64,000 nucleotides of DNA from Microbacterium sp. Marseille-Q6648 (GTDB lineage Bacteria; Actinomycetota; Actinomycetes; Actinomycetales; Microbacteriaceae). The stretch lies in contig NZ_CALPBZ010000001.1 of assembly GCF_943181415.1 (NCBI RefSeq), forward strand, positions 992,001 to 1,056,000. Reading direction: 5' to 3'. A model generated the notes under the pieces. It ran no database searches and was not told where the DNA came from. It was given only the letters and a program-made list of their open reading frames with translations. Shown here piece after piece: positions 51,791 through 62,345 of the stretch (the first letter of the stretch is position 1; each line of letters begins with the position of its first letter). The position numbers and the translations under genes were made by a program.

Positions 51791-53659
51791 TCAGCTGCGG
51801 CTGAGGTCCGCCGGATCGGTCGTGGGCAGCCGGCACGCGAAGTCGCGGCAGTCGTAGGCCGTCGCAGCCCCTCCCTCGGCGACCTTGCCCTCGAGCAGGT
51901 CGAAGCCGGCCGCCGCCCACTCCTCCGCCTGCGCGGCGGTGACCTGCACGACCGCGTCGGCCCGGACCTCGGCCAGTGCGGCGTGCATCGCGGTGCCGCT
52001 CGCGTCCGAGACCACGACCACCTGCCGCGGCGGCCGCGCCAGCGAGGCGGCGACGCGCAGGAGGGTTCCGTGACCGAGCGGCTGCGCCACGGCGCTCGGC
52101 CCCCAGGCGGAGACCAGTCGCTCTGCGACGCGACGCCAGCCGTCGCCCGCACCCACCTGCCAGAGGGCGAGCGCGGCGGAAGCTATGGACGCGGGACCGC
52201 TCGGCTCGTCGGCGTCGGAGGCCCCGGGTGACGCTTGCACCCCGCCGGCCGCGAGGACCGGATCGTCGCCGCCCGGCGCCCGGAGGCCGCCGGTCGCGTC
52301 CAGGCACGCCGCGACGAGCTCGCGAGCACGGGTGGCGAACCGGGCCTCCCCGGTCGCCGCGGCGAGCGCGACGAGCCCCTCGGCCAGCTGCCCGTGGTCG
52401 GCGAGGGTCCCGGGAGCAGGCGAGAGCGTGCCGTCGAGGGATGCGCGATGCAGCATCCCGTCGGCGTCGACGTTCGCGACGAGGACGGCTTCGGCGGCTC
52501 GTCGGGCGGCCTCCACCCAGTCGGCACGCGAGAAGCGGATGCCGGCACGGCACAGTGCGCCGATCGCGAGACCGTTCCAGCCGCTGACGACCTTCGCGTC
52601 CACGGCCGGCGGCTCCAGCCCCGCGCGGCCCGCGGCGTCGCGGCGATAGTAGCCGCCTTCGTCGCGGGCGCCGTCGATCCAGGACTCGGAGTCCTGGGCC
52701 GCACCGAACCCGCCTGGGGCCCGTCGGAGCGTGCCCGTGAGGAACGCGGCGATGCCGGCCGCGACGTGGGCGAGATCGACGCCCGAACGCGGGCCCGCCG
52801 CGGCCGCGACATCGAGCAGCTGGGCGTTGTCGGTCAGCATCCGCTCGTAGTGCGGAACCGTCCAATCGGGTCGGGTGGCGTAGCGGAAGAATCCGCCTTC
52901 GACGGCGTCGCGCAGGGGCGAGCGCGACATCGCACCCAGCGCCCGGTCCGCGACCGCTGCCGCTTCGGGCGCCGCATCCGAGACGAGCGGATGCTGCAGG
53001 AAGCGCAGGGCCGTCGCGACAGGGAACTTCGGCGCCGCCTCGTGGGGGCCCGCCGACGTCAGCCCGCCGTACCGCGCGTCCTCGTACGCGGCGAGGGCTC
53101 GGGCGGCGTCGGCGACCGTGGCGGCGGACGGGGGCCCGGCCTCCTCCGGGCCCGCCCGAGGCAGGTCGGCCAGCGCGGCGACGACGGCCGATGCCGTGGC
53201 GTCGACCTCGGATCGCCGCGTCGTCCACGCCTCGGTGACGGCGTGCAGCACCTGGGTGAACGAGGGCATACCGCCGCGGGGCTCGGGCGGGAAGTAGGTG
53301 CCGGCGAAGAACGGGCGGCCCTCGGGCGTGACGAAGACCGTCAGCGGCCAGCCGAGTCCGCGGGTGAAGGCGGCCGCGGCCGCCATGTAGGCGGCGTCGA
53401 CATCGGGGTGCTCTTCGCGGTCCACCTTCACCGCGACGAAGCCGTCGTCGATCACGGCGGCGGTGGCGGCATCCTCGAAGGACTCCCGCGCCATGACGTG
53501 ACACCAATGGCAGGTGGAGTACCCGATCGACACCATGACGGGCAGGTCACGGCGTCGCGCCTCGTCGAAAGCCGCTTCACCCCACGGGTACCACGCCACC
53601 GGGTTGGCGGCGTGGGCGCGGAGGTACGGGCTCGTCGACGAGGCGAGACGCTCGTTCAC
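51791..53659 (-). CDS. DUF255/thioredoxin-fold protein (YyaL/SPATA20 family)
   Basis: 622 residues. The N-terminal thioredoxin-like domain carries the start block [30 protein letters not shown] and the motif [14 protein letters not shown] (CxxC), and the rest is an alpha/alpha-barrel resembling glycoside hydrolases ([28 protein letters not shown]). The family is widespread, and its biochemical role is not settled; a redox or sugar-related function has been proposed. The length is slightly under the usual ~680. GTG start 13 bases after the aldo/keto reductase stop, so the two genes are cotranscribed. Confidence 0.9.
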   Translation of the reverse strand: MNERLASSTSPYLRAHAANPVAWYPWGEAAFDEARRRDLPVMVSIGYSTCHWCHVMARESFEDAATAAVIDDGFVAVKVDREEHPDVDAAYMAAAAAFTRGLGWPLTVFVTPEGRPFFAGTYFPPEPRGGMPSFTQVLHAVTEAWTTRRSEVDATASAVVAALADLPRAGPEEAGPPSAATVADAARALAAYEDARYGGLTSAGPHEAAPKFPVATALRFLQHPLVSDAAPEAAAVADRALGAMSRSPLRDAVEGGFFRYATRPDWTVPHYERMLTDNAQLLDVAAAAGPRSGVDLAHVAAGIAAFLTGTLRRAPGGFGAAQDSESWIDGARDEGGYYRRDAAGRAGLEPPAVDAKVVSGWNGLAIGALCRAGIRFSRADWVEAARRAAEAVLVANVDADGMLHRASLDGTLSPAPGTLADHGQLAEGLVALAAATGEARFATRARELVAACLDATGGLRAPGGDDPVLAAGGVQASPGASDADEPSGPASIASAALALWQVGAGDGWRRVAERLVSAWGPSAVAQPLGHGTLLRVAASLARPPRQVVVVSDASGTAMHAALAEVRADAVVQVTAAQAEEWAAAGFDLLEGKVAEGGAATAYDCRDFACRLPTTDPADLSRS

Positions 53660-53672
53660 ATCCGGTCGGCTC

Positions 53673-54521
<849 letters not shown>

Positions 54522-54597
54522 GGCACTGAGGACCGACCTGCGTCCGGATCCGCCGCGGGCGGGATGCGGGCCGCGGCGGCCGATACGATGGAAGGCT

Positions 54598-57500
54598 ATG
54601 TCCGCGCGCGAACCCGTGATCGTCTACCCGCCCGAGCTGCCGGTCAGCGCGGCGCGGAACGAGATCGCCGACGCCATCCGCGACAACCAGGTGGTCATCG
54701 TCGCCGGCGCGACCGGCTCGGGCAAGACCACGCAGCTGCCGAAGATCTGCCTCGAGCTCGGCCGCACGCGCATCGCCCACACCCAGCCGCGCCGCATCGC
54801 CGCGCGGACGATCGCCGAACGCATCGCCGAGGAGCTCCAGGTCCCGCTGGGCGGCGCCGTCGGGTACAAGGTGCGCTTCACCGACCAGGTGTCGGAAGAC
54901 ACCCGGATCGCCCTCATGACCGACGGCATCCTCCTCAACGAGATCCACCGCGACCGCCTGCTGCGCCGGTACGACACGATCATCGTGGACGAGGCCCACG
55001 AGCGCTCGCTCAACGTCGACTTCCTGCTGGGGTACCTCCACCGGATCCTGCCGAAGCGCCCCGACCTCAAAGTCATCATCACCAGCGCGACGATCGACCC
55101 CGAGAGCTTCGCCCGTCACTTCGCCGCCCCCGCCTCGGCTCCGACCGGCGAGCCCCGTCCCGCACCCGTCGTCGAAGTGTCAGGACGCACCTACCCGGTC
55201 GAGGTCCGCTACCGTCCGGCGGTCGCTGACGGCGCGACGGCCGAGGATGCGGGAGACGACGTCGACGCGCTCGTCGGTGCGCTCCGCGAACTCGACCGTG
55301 AGCCCGCCGGCGACGTCCTGGTCTTCCTGCCGGGCGAGGCCGAGATCCGCGACGCGATGGATGCCGTCCGCGGCATGTACGCGAAGGATGCCGCCCCGAC
55401 GGAGGTCCTTCCCCTGTACGGGCGCCTGAGCGCCGCCGAGCAGCATCGTGTCTTCGAGCGCTCCGCCGTCGCGGGCGTTCGACGACGGGTCATCCTCGCC
55501 ACCAACGTCGCCGAGACGAGCCTGACCGTCCCCGGCATCCGGTACGTCATCGACGGCGGAACGGCGCGCATCTCGAGATGGTCGTCCCGCAGCAAGATCC
55601 AGCGCCTTCCGATCGAGCCGATCTCGCAGGCGTCCGCGCAACAGCGCTCCGGTCGCGCCGGTCGCACCGCTCCGGGGATCGCCATCCGCCTCTACGGCGA
55701 GGACGACTTCGCCCGTCGCGACGAGTACACCGAGCCCGAGATCCTGCGCACCAGCCTCGCCTCGGTCATCCTGCAGATGCTCGCACTCGGCTTCGGTGAC
55801 ATCTCCGCCTTCCCCTTCCTCACCCCACCCGACTCGCGCGGCGTCCGCGCCGCGTTCGAACTGCTCGTCGAACTGGGAGCTGTCGAGACCGCCATCGCAG
55901 GCCGCAGTCCCGAGAAGGATGCCCGGCTGACGAAGATCGGCCGCGACATCGCGCGGCTGCCGATCGACCCGCGCTTCGCGCGCATGCTCATCGAGGCCCA
56001 GCGCAGCGGCGTCCAGCGAGAGGTCCTCGCGATCGTCGCGGGGATGTCGATCCAGGACGTGCGCGAGCGCCCGGAGGAGCGGCGCGAGGAAGCCGATCGG
56101 TTCCACTCGCGCTTCATCGACCCGACGAGCGACTTCCTGACGCTGCTGAACCTGTGGAACCACCTGCAGGAGAAGCAGGCCGAGCTCGGATCCAGCGCGT
56201 TCCGGCGGATGTGCCGTGCCGAACACCTGAACTACGTCCGTGTCCGCGAGTGGGCCGACGTCCACCGGCAGCTGAGTGCGCTGGTCAAAGCCCCGAAGCA
56301 CCGCGGCCCGACCGAGGCGGCCGACCCCGACGCGGTCCACAAGGCGATCCTCGCGGGGCTCCTCTCGCACATCGGTCTGCGGGACGAGCGCTCGACCACC
56401 CCGGCGCGCGGCGCCGACCGCAGTACCGGCCGCGAGAGCCAGCGACGGGGAGCGGAGTACCTCGGCGCGCGGGGCGCGCGCTTCGCGATCTTCCCCGGCT
56501 CCGGGCTGCGCAAGAAGCAGCCGAGCGCCGTGATGGCCGCCGAACTGGTCGAGACCAGCCGGCTCTTCGCGCGCACCGTCGCCGCCATCGACCCCGAGTG
56601 GGCCGAATCGCTCGCGGGAGATCTCGCCAAGCGCCGGCTGAGCGAACCGCACTGGTCCAAGACCGCGGGTGCGGCATCCGCCTACGAGAAGGTCACCCTC
56701 TTCGGCGTCGAGATCGTGCCCAAGCGGCGCGTGCAGCTGGCGCGGTTCGACCGCCCGCTGGCGCGGGAGCTGTTCCTTCGCCACGCGCTGGTCGAGGGCG
56801 ACTGGGAGACGAGCCACCTCGACAAGCGGCTGACGGCCTTCGAGCGCCGCAACCTCGAGCTGCGGCGCCGCCTCGAGAAGGTCGAGGAGCGAGAGCGTCG
56901 ACGGGACATCCTCGTCGGCGACGAGGCGGTGTACGCCTTCTACGAGGCGCGGATCCCCCGCGACGTGTACGACGCGCGCTCGTTCGAGGCGTGGTGGAAG
57001 GACGCGAGCGCGCGCACGCCGAAGCTGCTCGACATGACCGAGGCCGACCTCGTCGACGACGCGTCGCGCGGTGACGAGCGCGACTTCCCGGCGCGCTGGC
57101 GCCAGGGCGATCAGGTCCTCTCGCTCGCGTACCGCTTCGAGCCGGGCGCCGAAGACGACGGCGTGACGGTCGTCGTCCCCCTCGCCCTGCTCGCGCAGCT
57201 GCGCCCCGACGGATTCGACTGGCAGGTGCCCGGCATGCGCCACGACCTGATCGCCGGCCTGCTGCGCTCGCTGCCGAAGTCGATCCGCCGCAGTGTCGTC
57301 CCCGCCGCCGACTGGGCGGCGAAGTTCGCCGACGAACTCCGCGACGCCGGACCCGAATCCCACGAGGGGATGCCGCCGGCCACGCTTCGCGATGCGCTGG
57401 CCGCCCGCATCCAGCGCATCGCGAATCAGCCGGTGACGGCCGCGGACTTCGACCTCGAGCGCGTGCCGGGTCACCTGCGAATGTCGTTCCGCGCGGTGGA

Positions 57501-58557
57501 CGCCCGCGGGCGCCCCGCCGGCAGCGACCGCGAGCTGGCAGTGCTCCAGCAGCGGCTCGCCGACCGCGCGCGGCAATCGGTCGCGACCTCGATCGAGCGC
57601 TCCGCGGGCCGCGGCGGCGAAGCGAACGGACCGCGCCGCGGGCCCGCGGCGCCCGCCGGTCCGGGCGCACCGGCGGGTCCGGCATCCGGCTTCGCCGAAC
57701 GCACGGGGTTGACGACGTGGTCGTTCGGCGACCTGCCCGAGGTCGTCGACACGCGTGTGGCGGGCGGCGTCGTGCGCGGCTACCCGGCCGTGGTCGACGC
57801 GGGCGACACCGTGGACATCCGGATCGATTCCACCGCCGAGTCCGCCGCGGCCGCGACGCGCGCGGGCGTCCGCCGTCTGCTTCTGCTGGCGGTCCCCTCA
57901 CCCGCCCCGTACGTCCTCGAACACCTCACCAGCCCCGAGAAGCTCGCCCTGGCGTCGTCGCCGTACTCCTCGGCGAAGGCCCTCATCGAGGACGCGCGGC
58001 TCGCCGTGGCCGATGCCGTCCTCGACCGCGTGGCGCCCGGGGGCGTCCGCACCTCCGCCGCCTTCGACGGGGCGCGCGACGCGTTCTCGGCGGTCGTGGT
58101 GGACGAGCTGTTCCAGACGGTGTCGCTGGCTGCCCGCATCCTCACCCTCGGCAGGGACGTCGAGCGGGCGATGCGCACCCAGAACTCGCTCACGCTTCTC
58201 GGCGCCCTCGGCGACGTGAAGGCGCAGGTCGCGGGGCTGGTGCCCAACGGCTTCGTCTCGCGGACGGGCACGGCGCGCCTCGCGCACCTGCCGCGCTACC
58301 TGCAGGGAGCCCTCGAACGCGTGCGTGGTCTCGCCGACAACGCCGGTCGCGACCGTCAGCGCATGAGCGAGTACGAACGCGCCTACGCCGTCTACGCCGA
58401 GGCGGGCGGCTCCATCCCGCTCGCCGACGCGGCGACGCCCGCGCTCGCACGCACCCGCTGGCTGCTCGAGGAGTACCGCATCAGCCTGTTCGCCCAGCAC
58501 CTCGGCACGGCCGAACCGGTCTCGCCGCAGCGCATCAACAAGGCGCTGCGGGAATAG
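54598..58557 (+). CDS. hrpA: ATP-dependent RNA helicase HrpA
   Basis: 1319 residues, the full length for HrpA. Motifs in order: Walker A AGATGSGKTTQLPKICLELG, DEAH in VDEAHERSLN, SAT in ITSATID, ETSLTVPGIRYVIDGG and QRSGRAGRTAPG. The helicase core is followed by the winged-helix/ratchet, OB-fold and a long DUF3418 C-terminal region. A Gly/Ala/Pro-rich insertion around residues 1005-1030 separates two of its parts. DEAH helicases of this type unwind RNA and act in mRNA processing or ribosome rescue. TACGAT eight bases before the ATG may be the -10. Confidence 0.96.
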   Translation: MSAREPVIVYPPELPVSAARNEIADAIRDNQVVIVAGATGSGKTTQLPKICLELGRTRIAHTQPRRIAARTIAERIAEELQVPLGGAVGYKVRFTDQVSEDTRIALMTDGILLNEIHRDRLLRRYDTIIVDEAHERSLNVDFLLGYLHRILPKRPDLKVIITSATIDPESFARHFAAPASAPTGEPRPAPVVEVSGRTYPVEVRYRPAVADGATAEDAGDDVDALVGALRELDREPAGDVLVFLPGEAEIRDAMDAVRGMYAKDAAPTEVLPLYGRLSAAEQHRVFERSAVAGVRRRVILATNVAETSLTVPGIRYVIDGGTARISRWSSRSKIQRLPIEPISQASAQQRSGRAGRTAPGIAIRLYGEDDFARRDEYTEPEILRTSLASVILQMLALGFGDISAFPFLTPPDSRGVRAAFELLVELGAVETAIAGRSPEKDARLTKIGRDIARLPIDPRFARMLIEAQRSGVQREVLAIVAGMSIQDVRERPEERREEADRFHSRFIDPTSDFLTLLNLWNHLQEKQAELGSSAFRRMCRAEHLNYVRVREWADVHRQLSALVKAPKHRGPTEAADPDAVHKAILAGLLSHIGLRDERSTTPARGADRSTGRESQRRGAEYLGARGARFAIFPGSGLRKKQPSAVMAAELVETSRLFARTVAAIDPEWAESLAGDLAKRRLSEPHWSKTAGAASAYEKVTLFGVEIVPKRRVQLARFDRPLARELFLRHALVEGDWETSHLDKRLTAFERRNLELRRRLEKVEERERRRDILVGDEAVYAFYEARIPRDVYDARSFEAWWKDASARTPKLLDMTEADLVDDASRGDERDFPARWRQGDQVLSLAYRFEPGAEDDGVTVVVPLALLAQLRPDGFDWQVPGMRHDLIAGLLRSLPKSIRRSVVPAADWAAKFADELRDAGPESHEGMPPATLRDALAARIQRIANQPVTAADFDLERVPGHLRMSFRAVDARGRPAGSDRELAVLQQRLADRARQSVATSIERSAGRGGEANGPRRGPAAPAGPGAPAGPASGFAERTGLTTWSFGDLPEVVDTRVAGGVVRGYPAVVDAGDTVDIRIDSTAESAAAATRAGVRRLLLLAVPSPAPYVLEHLTSPEKLALASSPYSSAKALIEDARLAVADAVLDRVAPGGVRTSAAFDGARDAFSAVVVDELFQTVSLAARILTLGRDVERAMRTQNSLTLLGALGDVKAQVAGLVPNGFVSRTGTARLAHLPRYLQGALERVRGLADNAGRDRQRMSEYERAYAVYAEAGGSIPLADAATPALARTRWLLEEYRISLFAQHLGTAEPVSPQRINKALRE

Positions 58558-58586
58558 CCCGGCGCGTCGTCGTCGTTCGCCCCGGT

Positions 58587-59525
58587 ATGAGCTCCGCGAT
58601 CGTCTACACCGCCCTCGGCGACCCCGGGGTCCTGCGCATGGTCGACATCGACACCCCGGCGCCGGGTCCGGGACAGCTCGGAATCCGCGTCGAAGCAGCC
58701 GGCGTCAACCCCATCGACGCCAAACTCCGTTCCGGCCTGCGTCCTTCCGGACCCATCGCCGAACCGCGGCGCGTCGGAGCCGACGGAGCGGGTGTCGTCA
58801 CCGCGATCGGCGACGGCGTCGAGGGGTTCCGCCCGGGCGACGCCGTCGTGTTCTTCGGTGCCGCGGGCGCGTACGCCTCCGACGTCGTCCTGCCCGCCGA
58901 CCGCGTGCTCCCGCGCCCACCGGGTGTCGACGCCGCCACGGGCGCGGCGATCGGCATCCCCGTCAGCACCGCCTATCAAGCGCTGCGCTCCCTCGCCGTC
59001 GGCCCGGGCGACACGCTCCTCCTGCACGCCGGATCCGGTGCCGTCGGCCAGGCGGCCGTCCAGTTCGCGGTGCTGTGGGGCGCGCGGGTGATCGCCACCG
59101 CCTCCCCCGCGCGCGCCGCCCGTGTCGCACAGCTCGGCGCCGAGCCCGTCGCGTACGGCGCGGGGCTGAGCGAGCGCGTGCGCGAGATCGCCCCCGACAT
59201 CACCGTCGCCCTCGACGCCGCCGGTACCGACGAGGCCCTTCAGACCTCACTCGACCTGGTCGCCGACCGCGACCGCATCGCGACGCTGGTCAGGGGCAAG
59301 GATGCCGCGGGCCTCGGAATCCGTGCGTTCAGCGGTGGCAGCCCGGTGCCCTTGTCCGCGCGAGCGCAGAGCTGGCGGGCCGAGGCGATCCCGGTGACGC
59401 TCGCCCTGCTGGCGGCCGGCCGCTTCGACGTCGAGCTCGGGCCCGCGCTGCCCCTGGCCGAGGCGGCCGAGGCGCACCGGCGGGTGGAGGCCGGCATCGC
59501 CGGCAAGATCACCCTGACACCCTGA
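58587..59525 (+). CDS. NADP-dependent quinone oxidoreductase (zinc-free MDR family)
   Basis: 312 residues. The GroES-like N-domain (PGPGQLGIRVEAAGVNPIDAKLRSG) is followed by a Rossmann domain with LLLHAGSGAVGQAAVQFAVLWGARVIATAS. No zinc-ligand Cys cluster is present, as in QOR proteins. It likely reduces quinones or enones with NADPH. It starts 29 bases after the hrpA stop and may be read through from it. The substrate is unknown. Confidence 0.9.
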   Translation: MSSAIVYTALGDPGVLRMVDIDTPAPGPGQLGIRVEAAGVNPIDAKLRSGLRPSGPIAEPRRVGADGAGVVTAIGDGVEGFRPGDAVVFFGAAGAYASDVVLPADRVLPRPPGVDAATGAAIGIPVSTAYQALRSLAVGPGDTLLLHAGSGAVGQAAVQFAVLWGARVIATASPARAARVAQLGAEPVAYGAGLSERVREIAPDITVALDAAGTDEALQTSLDLVADRDRIATLVRGKDAAGLGIRAFSGGSPVPLSARAQSWRAEAIPVTLALLAAGRFDVELGPALPLAEAAEAHRRVEAGIAGKITLTP

Positions 59526-59621
59526 CGCCCTGACGCCCGCCGATCTGTCGACGAGGGCTTGCTCACCGCGCCGGCCCGCAACAGTACGACATACGATCGC
59601 GGTCGATCCGGCCCCCGGTCC

Positions 59622-59627
59622 GACAAT
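59622..59627 (+). promoter_or_regulatory. -10 element (GACAAT) for metY
   Basis: GACAAT is followed by six bases and the ATG at 59634; together with family alignment it favours this start over an upstream in-frame codon. Confidence 0.55.
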
Positions 59628-59633
59628 GGACCC

Positions 59634-60995
59634 ATGCCCGAGTCTCCGCGCGCCTTCGCCACGGCGCAGGTTCAGGCCGGGTTCGACCCCGGCGTCGCCG
59701 AGAACACCGCCGTGCCGCCCATCCACCAGTCGAACGCGTTCGAGTTCGCGTCGCTCAGCGAGGCGCGCGACCTGTTCGCACTCCGCCGCGAGGGCAACAT
59801 CTACAGCCGCGCCGCCAACCCCACCGTCCTGGTGTTCGAGCGTCGCGTCGCCGCGCTCGAGGGCGGCGTCGCCGCCGCCGGCGTAGCCTCGGGGCAGGCG
59901 GCCGTGGCCGTCGCCCTTCTCGCGCTGGCCAAGAGCGGCGAGCACATCGTCGCCGCCCGCCAGCTCTACGGCGGCACGGTCGACCTCCTGGCCGACACGT
60001 TCGCCGACTGGGGCATCGACGTCACCTTCGTCGACCAGGACGACCTGACCGCGTGGGCCGACGCGATCCGTCCGACCACCCGGGCGCTGTTCGCCGAGTC
60101 GGTGACGAACCCGATCGCGCAGGTCCTCGACATGCGGCCGGTCGCCGACATCGCCCACGCCGCTGGGGTCCCCCTCGTCATCGACGCCACCGTCGCGACC
60201 CCGTACCTTCAGCGCGCCAAGGATCACGGCGCCGACATCGTCGTGCACTCGGCCACCAAGTTCCTGGGCGGGCACGGCACCTCGCTCGGCGGCGTCGTCG
60301 TCGACCTCGGCACGTTCGACTTCGGTGCCGAACCGGCCCGCTGGCCGCAGCTGACCGAGCCCTACACCCGCGTGCACGGGGGCAGCCTGCTCGACCGCTG
60401 CGCCGAGACCGGCTCGGCCTACATCACGCTGGTCAAGACCAAGTACGTGCACGATCTCGGCCCGTCGCTGTCGGCGTTCAACGCCTTCCAGCTGCTGCAG
60501 GGCATCGAGACCCTCGACCTGCGGATGGGACGGCACGCCGCCAACGCGCTCGAGGTCGCCCGCTTCCTCGACACCCACCCCGCCGTCGCGCGCGTGCACC
60601 ATCCGGGGCTCGCCACCAGCCCGTGGCACGACCTCGCGACGCGGTACCTCCCGCGCGGCGCCGGCTCGGTCTTCTCGTTCGATCTGCCGACCACGGGCGA
60701 CGACGAGTCGGACTTCGCCCGCGTCGAGTCCTTCATCGCCCGTCTGCGGGTGGTGCGCCTGGTCGCGAACATCGGCGACGCCCGCAGCCTCGTCGCCCAC
60801 CCGGCATCCATGACGCACAGCCACATGTCGGCGGCGCAGCTGGCCGAGGCGGGTATCTCTTGGACCACGGTGCGCCTGTCGATCGGTCTCGAGGACGCCG
60901 CCGACGTCATCGCCGACCTCGGCGACGCGCTCGCGACGCTGACGCCTCTCGAGAACGCGCCGGCCGCTCAGCCCGCGCTGATCAGCGCTCGGTAG
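59634..60995 (+). CDS. O-acetylhomoserine sulfhydrylase-like PLP enzyme (MetY/trans-sulfuration family)
   Basis: 453 residues. The N-terminus TAQVQAGFDPGVAENTAVPPIHQSNAFEF, the PLP-phosphate loop SGQAAVAVALLAL and the PLP lysine in VVHSATKFLGGHGTSLGG identify a Cys/Met-metabolism PLP enzyme; the length and the GGSLLDRCAETGSAY block fit MetY. The usual Asn of the VDNTFATP segment is Ala here (IDATVATPYL). The reaction would be direct sulfhydrylation of O-acetylhomoserine to homocysteine, though a gamma-lyase activity cannot be excluded. No metX is adjacent. The 108-base leader region is too short for a typical SAM riboswitch. Confidence 0.85.
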   Translation: MPESPRAFATAQVQAGFDPGVAENTAVPPIHQSNAFEFASLSEARDLFALRREGNIYSRAANPTVLVFERRVAALEGGVAAAGVASGQAAVAVALLALAKSGEHIVAARQLYGGTVDLLADTFADWGIDVTFVDQDDLTAWADAIRPTTRALFAESVTNPIAQVLDMRPVADIAHAAGVPLVIDATVATPYLQRAKDHGADIVVHSATKFLGGHGTSLGGVVVDLGTFDFGAEPARWPQLTEPYTRVHGGSLLDRCAETGSAYITLVKTKYVHDLGPSLSAFNAFQLLQGIETLDLRMGRHAANALEVARFLDTHPAVARVHHPGLATSPWHDLATRYLPRGAGSVFSFDLPTTGDDESDFARVESFIARLRVVRLVANIGDARSLVAHPASMTHSHMSAAQLAEAGISWTTVRLSIGLEDAADVIADLGDALATLTPLENAPAAQPALISAR

Positions 60996-62296
60996 AACTC
61001 CACGCCCCGTTCCCACACCGACACGCGGATGCGCTCGTCGTGCGCGTGCAGCGCATCGCGCTCGGGCCGCGTGAGGTGGAAGGGCGTGAATCGGTAGACG
61101 TGGTCGCTGATGGCGCAGAACCATCGGCTGTCGCTCGCCCCGAGCTGCAGGTACGGCGTCGTGACGATCTCGCCGCCGAGGCCGTCGCGCACCGCCGCCG
61201 CGACACGGCGCCATGCGGGTCCGGTCCACGGCGAGACCGGCGACGGCTCCGAGGCATGCCGCACCTCGACCGCCACGCGGTCGTCGGCCACGACGCGGCG
61301 GATCCGTGCCGTCGCCGCCGCGACGCTCTCACCGGTCAGCAGCCGCACGTTCACGGAGGCCCGCGCGGTCGTGGCCATCACGTTCTCGCCCGCCGCGCCC
61401 TGCAGCTGCGTGACCACCGCGGTCGTGCGCACCGTCGCGTTGAGCTCGGGGCCGAGTCGCGCGAGGACGGTGGCGACCAGGGGTCCCGTGACCGCCAGCG
61501 AGCGCAGCAGTGTCCGCAGCGGCTGCGGCGCGTGCGGGGCGAGGGTGGTGAGCATGGCACGCACCGGCGGCACTAGGCGAGGGCGGAACGGATGCCGCCG
61601 CAGGCGGTCGATCGCGCGGGCCAGCCGCGCCGTGGCGGGCATCGCGGGCGGCGTCGAGGCGTGCCCGCCGCTCTCGCGCACGATCAGCTCGAGAGTCATG
61701 ACCCCGCGCTCCGCGACGCCGACCATCGCGGTGGGCACGCCCACGCCAGGGACGACGCCGTCGACCACCGCACCGCCCTCGTCGAGCACGAGCCCGGGAC
61801 GCACGCCCCGGTCCGCGAGGGCCGCGACGAGTGCCCGAGCGCCGTCGCCCGCGGTTTCCTCGTTGTGCCCGAACGCCAGGTACACATCCGCCGCGGGCGT
61901 GAAGCCCTCGCTCACGAGCGACTCCACCGCCTCGAGGATGGCCGCGAGCGCGCCCTTGTCGTCGATCGCCCCCCGCGCGTGGATCTCGGCGTCCTCGCCC
62001 GATCCGACGATGCGCGCCTCGAAAGGCGGATGCCGCCACTCCGACTCGACGACCGGCACGACGTCCAGGTGCGCCATGAGCACGAGCGGTGCGTCCGCCG
62101 AGGCGCCAGGCCACCGCATGAGCACGGAATGCCCCGCCACGATCTCGCGTTCGAGCGCGGCGTGCAGCGCGGGGTACAGCCGCTGCATCGCCTCGCGGAG
62201 CTCGGCGAAGCGCGCCCAGTCGGTGAGGGATTCGTCGACGTGCGAGACGGTGGGGATCCGCAACAGCTCGCGGAACCGGTCGACGGGCGTGCTCAT
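60968..62296 (-). CDS. M20 family metallopeptidase (carboxypeptidase S-like)
   Basis: 442 residues. Metal ligands and catalytic residues appear as MAHLDVVPV (His, and catalytic Asp), GAIDDKGA (bridging Asp), FGHNEETAGDG (catalytic Glu pair) and LDEGG. The lid domain carries the GHAST-like segment ESGGHASTPP. PM20D1/CPS1-type enzymes hydrolyse N-acyl amino acids or dipeptides. Substrate unknown. The 3' end overlaps metY convergently by 28 bases. Divergent from the Gfo/Idh gene, with mirrored leaderless promoters. Confidence 0.92.
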   Translation of the reverse strand: MSTPVDRFRELLRIPTVSHVDESLTDWARFAELREAMQRLYPALHAALEREIVAGHSVLMRWPGASADAPLVLMAHLDVVPVVESEWRHPPFEARIVGSGEDAEIHARGAIDDKGALAAILEAVESLVSEGFTPAADVYLAFGHNEETAGDGARALVAALADRGVRPGLVLDEGGAVVDGVVPGVGVPTAMVGVAERGVMTLELIVRESGGHASTPPAMPATARLARAIDRLRRHPFRPRLVPPVRAMLTTLAPHAPQPLRTLLRSLAVTGPLVATVLARLGPELNATVRTTAVVTQLQGAAGENVMATTARASVNVRLLTGESVAAATARIRRVVADDRVAVEVRHASEPSPVSPWTGPAWRRVAAAVRDGLGGEIVTTPYLQLGASDSRWFCAISDHVYRFTPFHLTRPERDALHAHDERIRVSVWERGVEFYRALISAG

Positions 62297-62302
62297 TCCC
62301 CG

Positions 62303-62308
62303 AGCGTA
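62303..62308 (-). promoter_or_regulatory. -10 element (TACGCT) for the M20 peptidase
   Basis: TACGCT on the minus strand lies six bases before the ATG at 62296. Confidence 0.6.
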
Positions 62309-62333
62309 GCCATGGCGGTCCGGCGTGCGCCGC

Positions 62334-62339
62334 TACGCT
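62334..62339 (+). promoter_or_regulatory. -10 element (TACGCT) for the Gfo/Idh gene
   Basis: The same hexamer TACGCT lies six bases before the ATG at 62346. The two divergent -10 elements are only 25 bases apart, so the promoters must overlap. Confidence 0.6.
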
Positions 62340-62345
62340 CGGAGG

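Noticed and set aside
55180-57576. A 798-codon open frame on the minus strand inside hrpA
   Set aside because: The opposite strand holds an uninterrupted HrpA with all helicase motifs. Long antisense frames are expected at this GC content, and the product has no recognisable domain.
59526-59633. SAM or other riboswitch before the MetY-like gene
   Set aside because: The -10 element is six bases from the start codon, so no leader RNA would exist, and no riboswitch core was seen.
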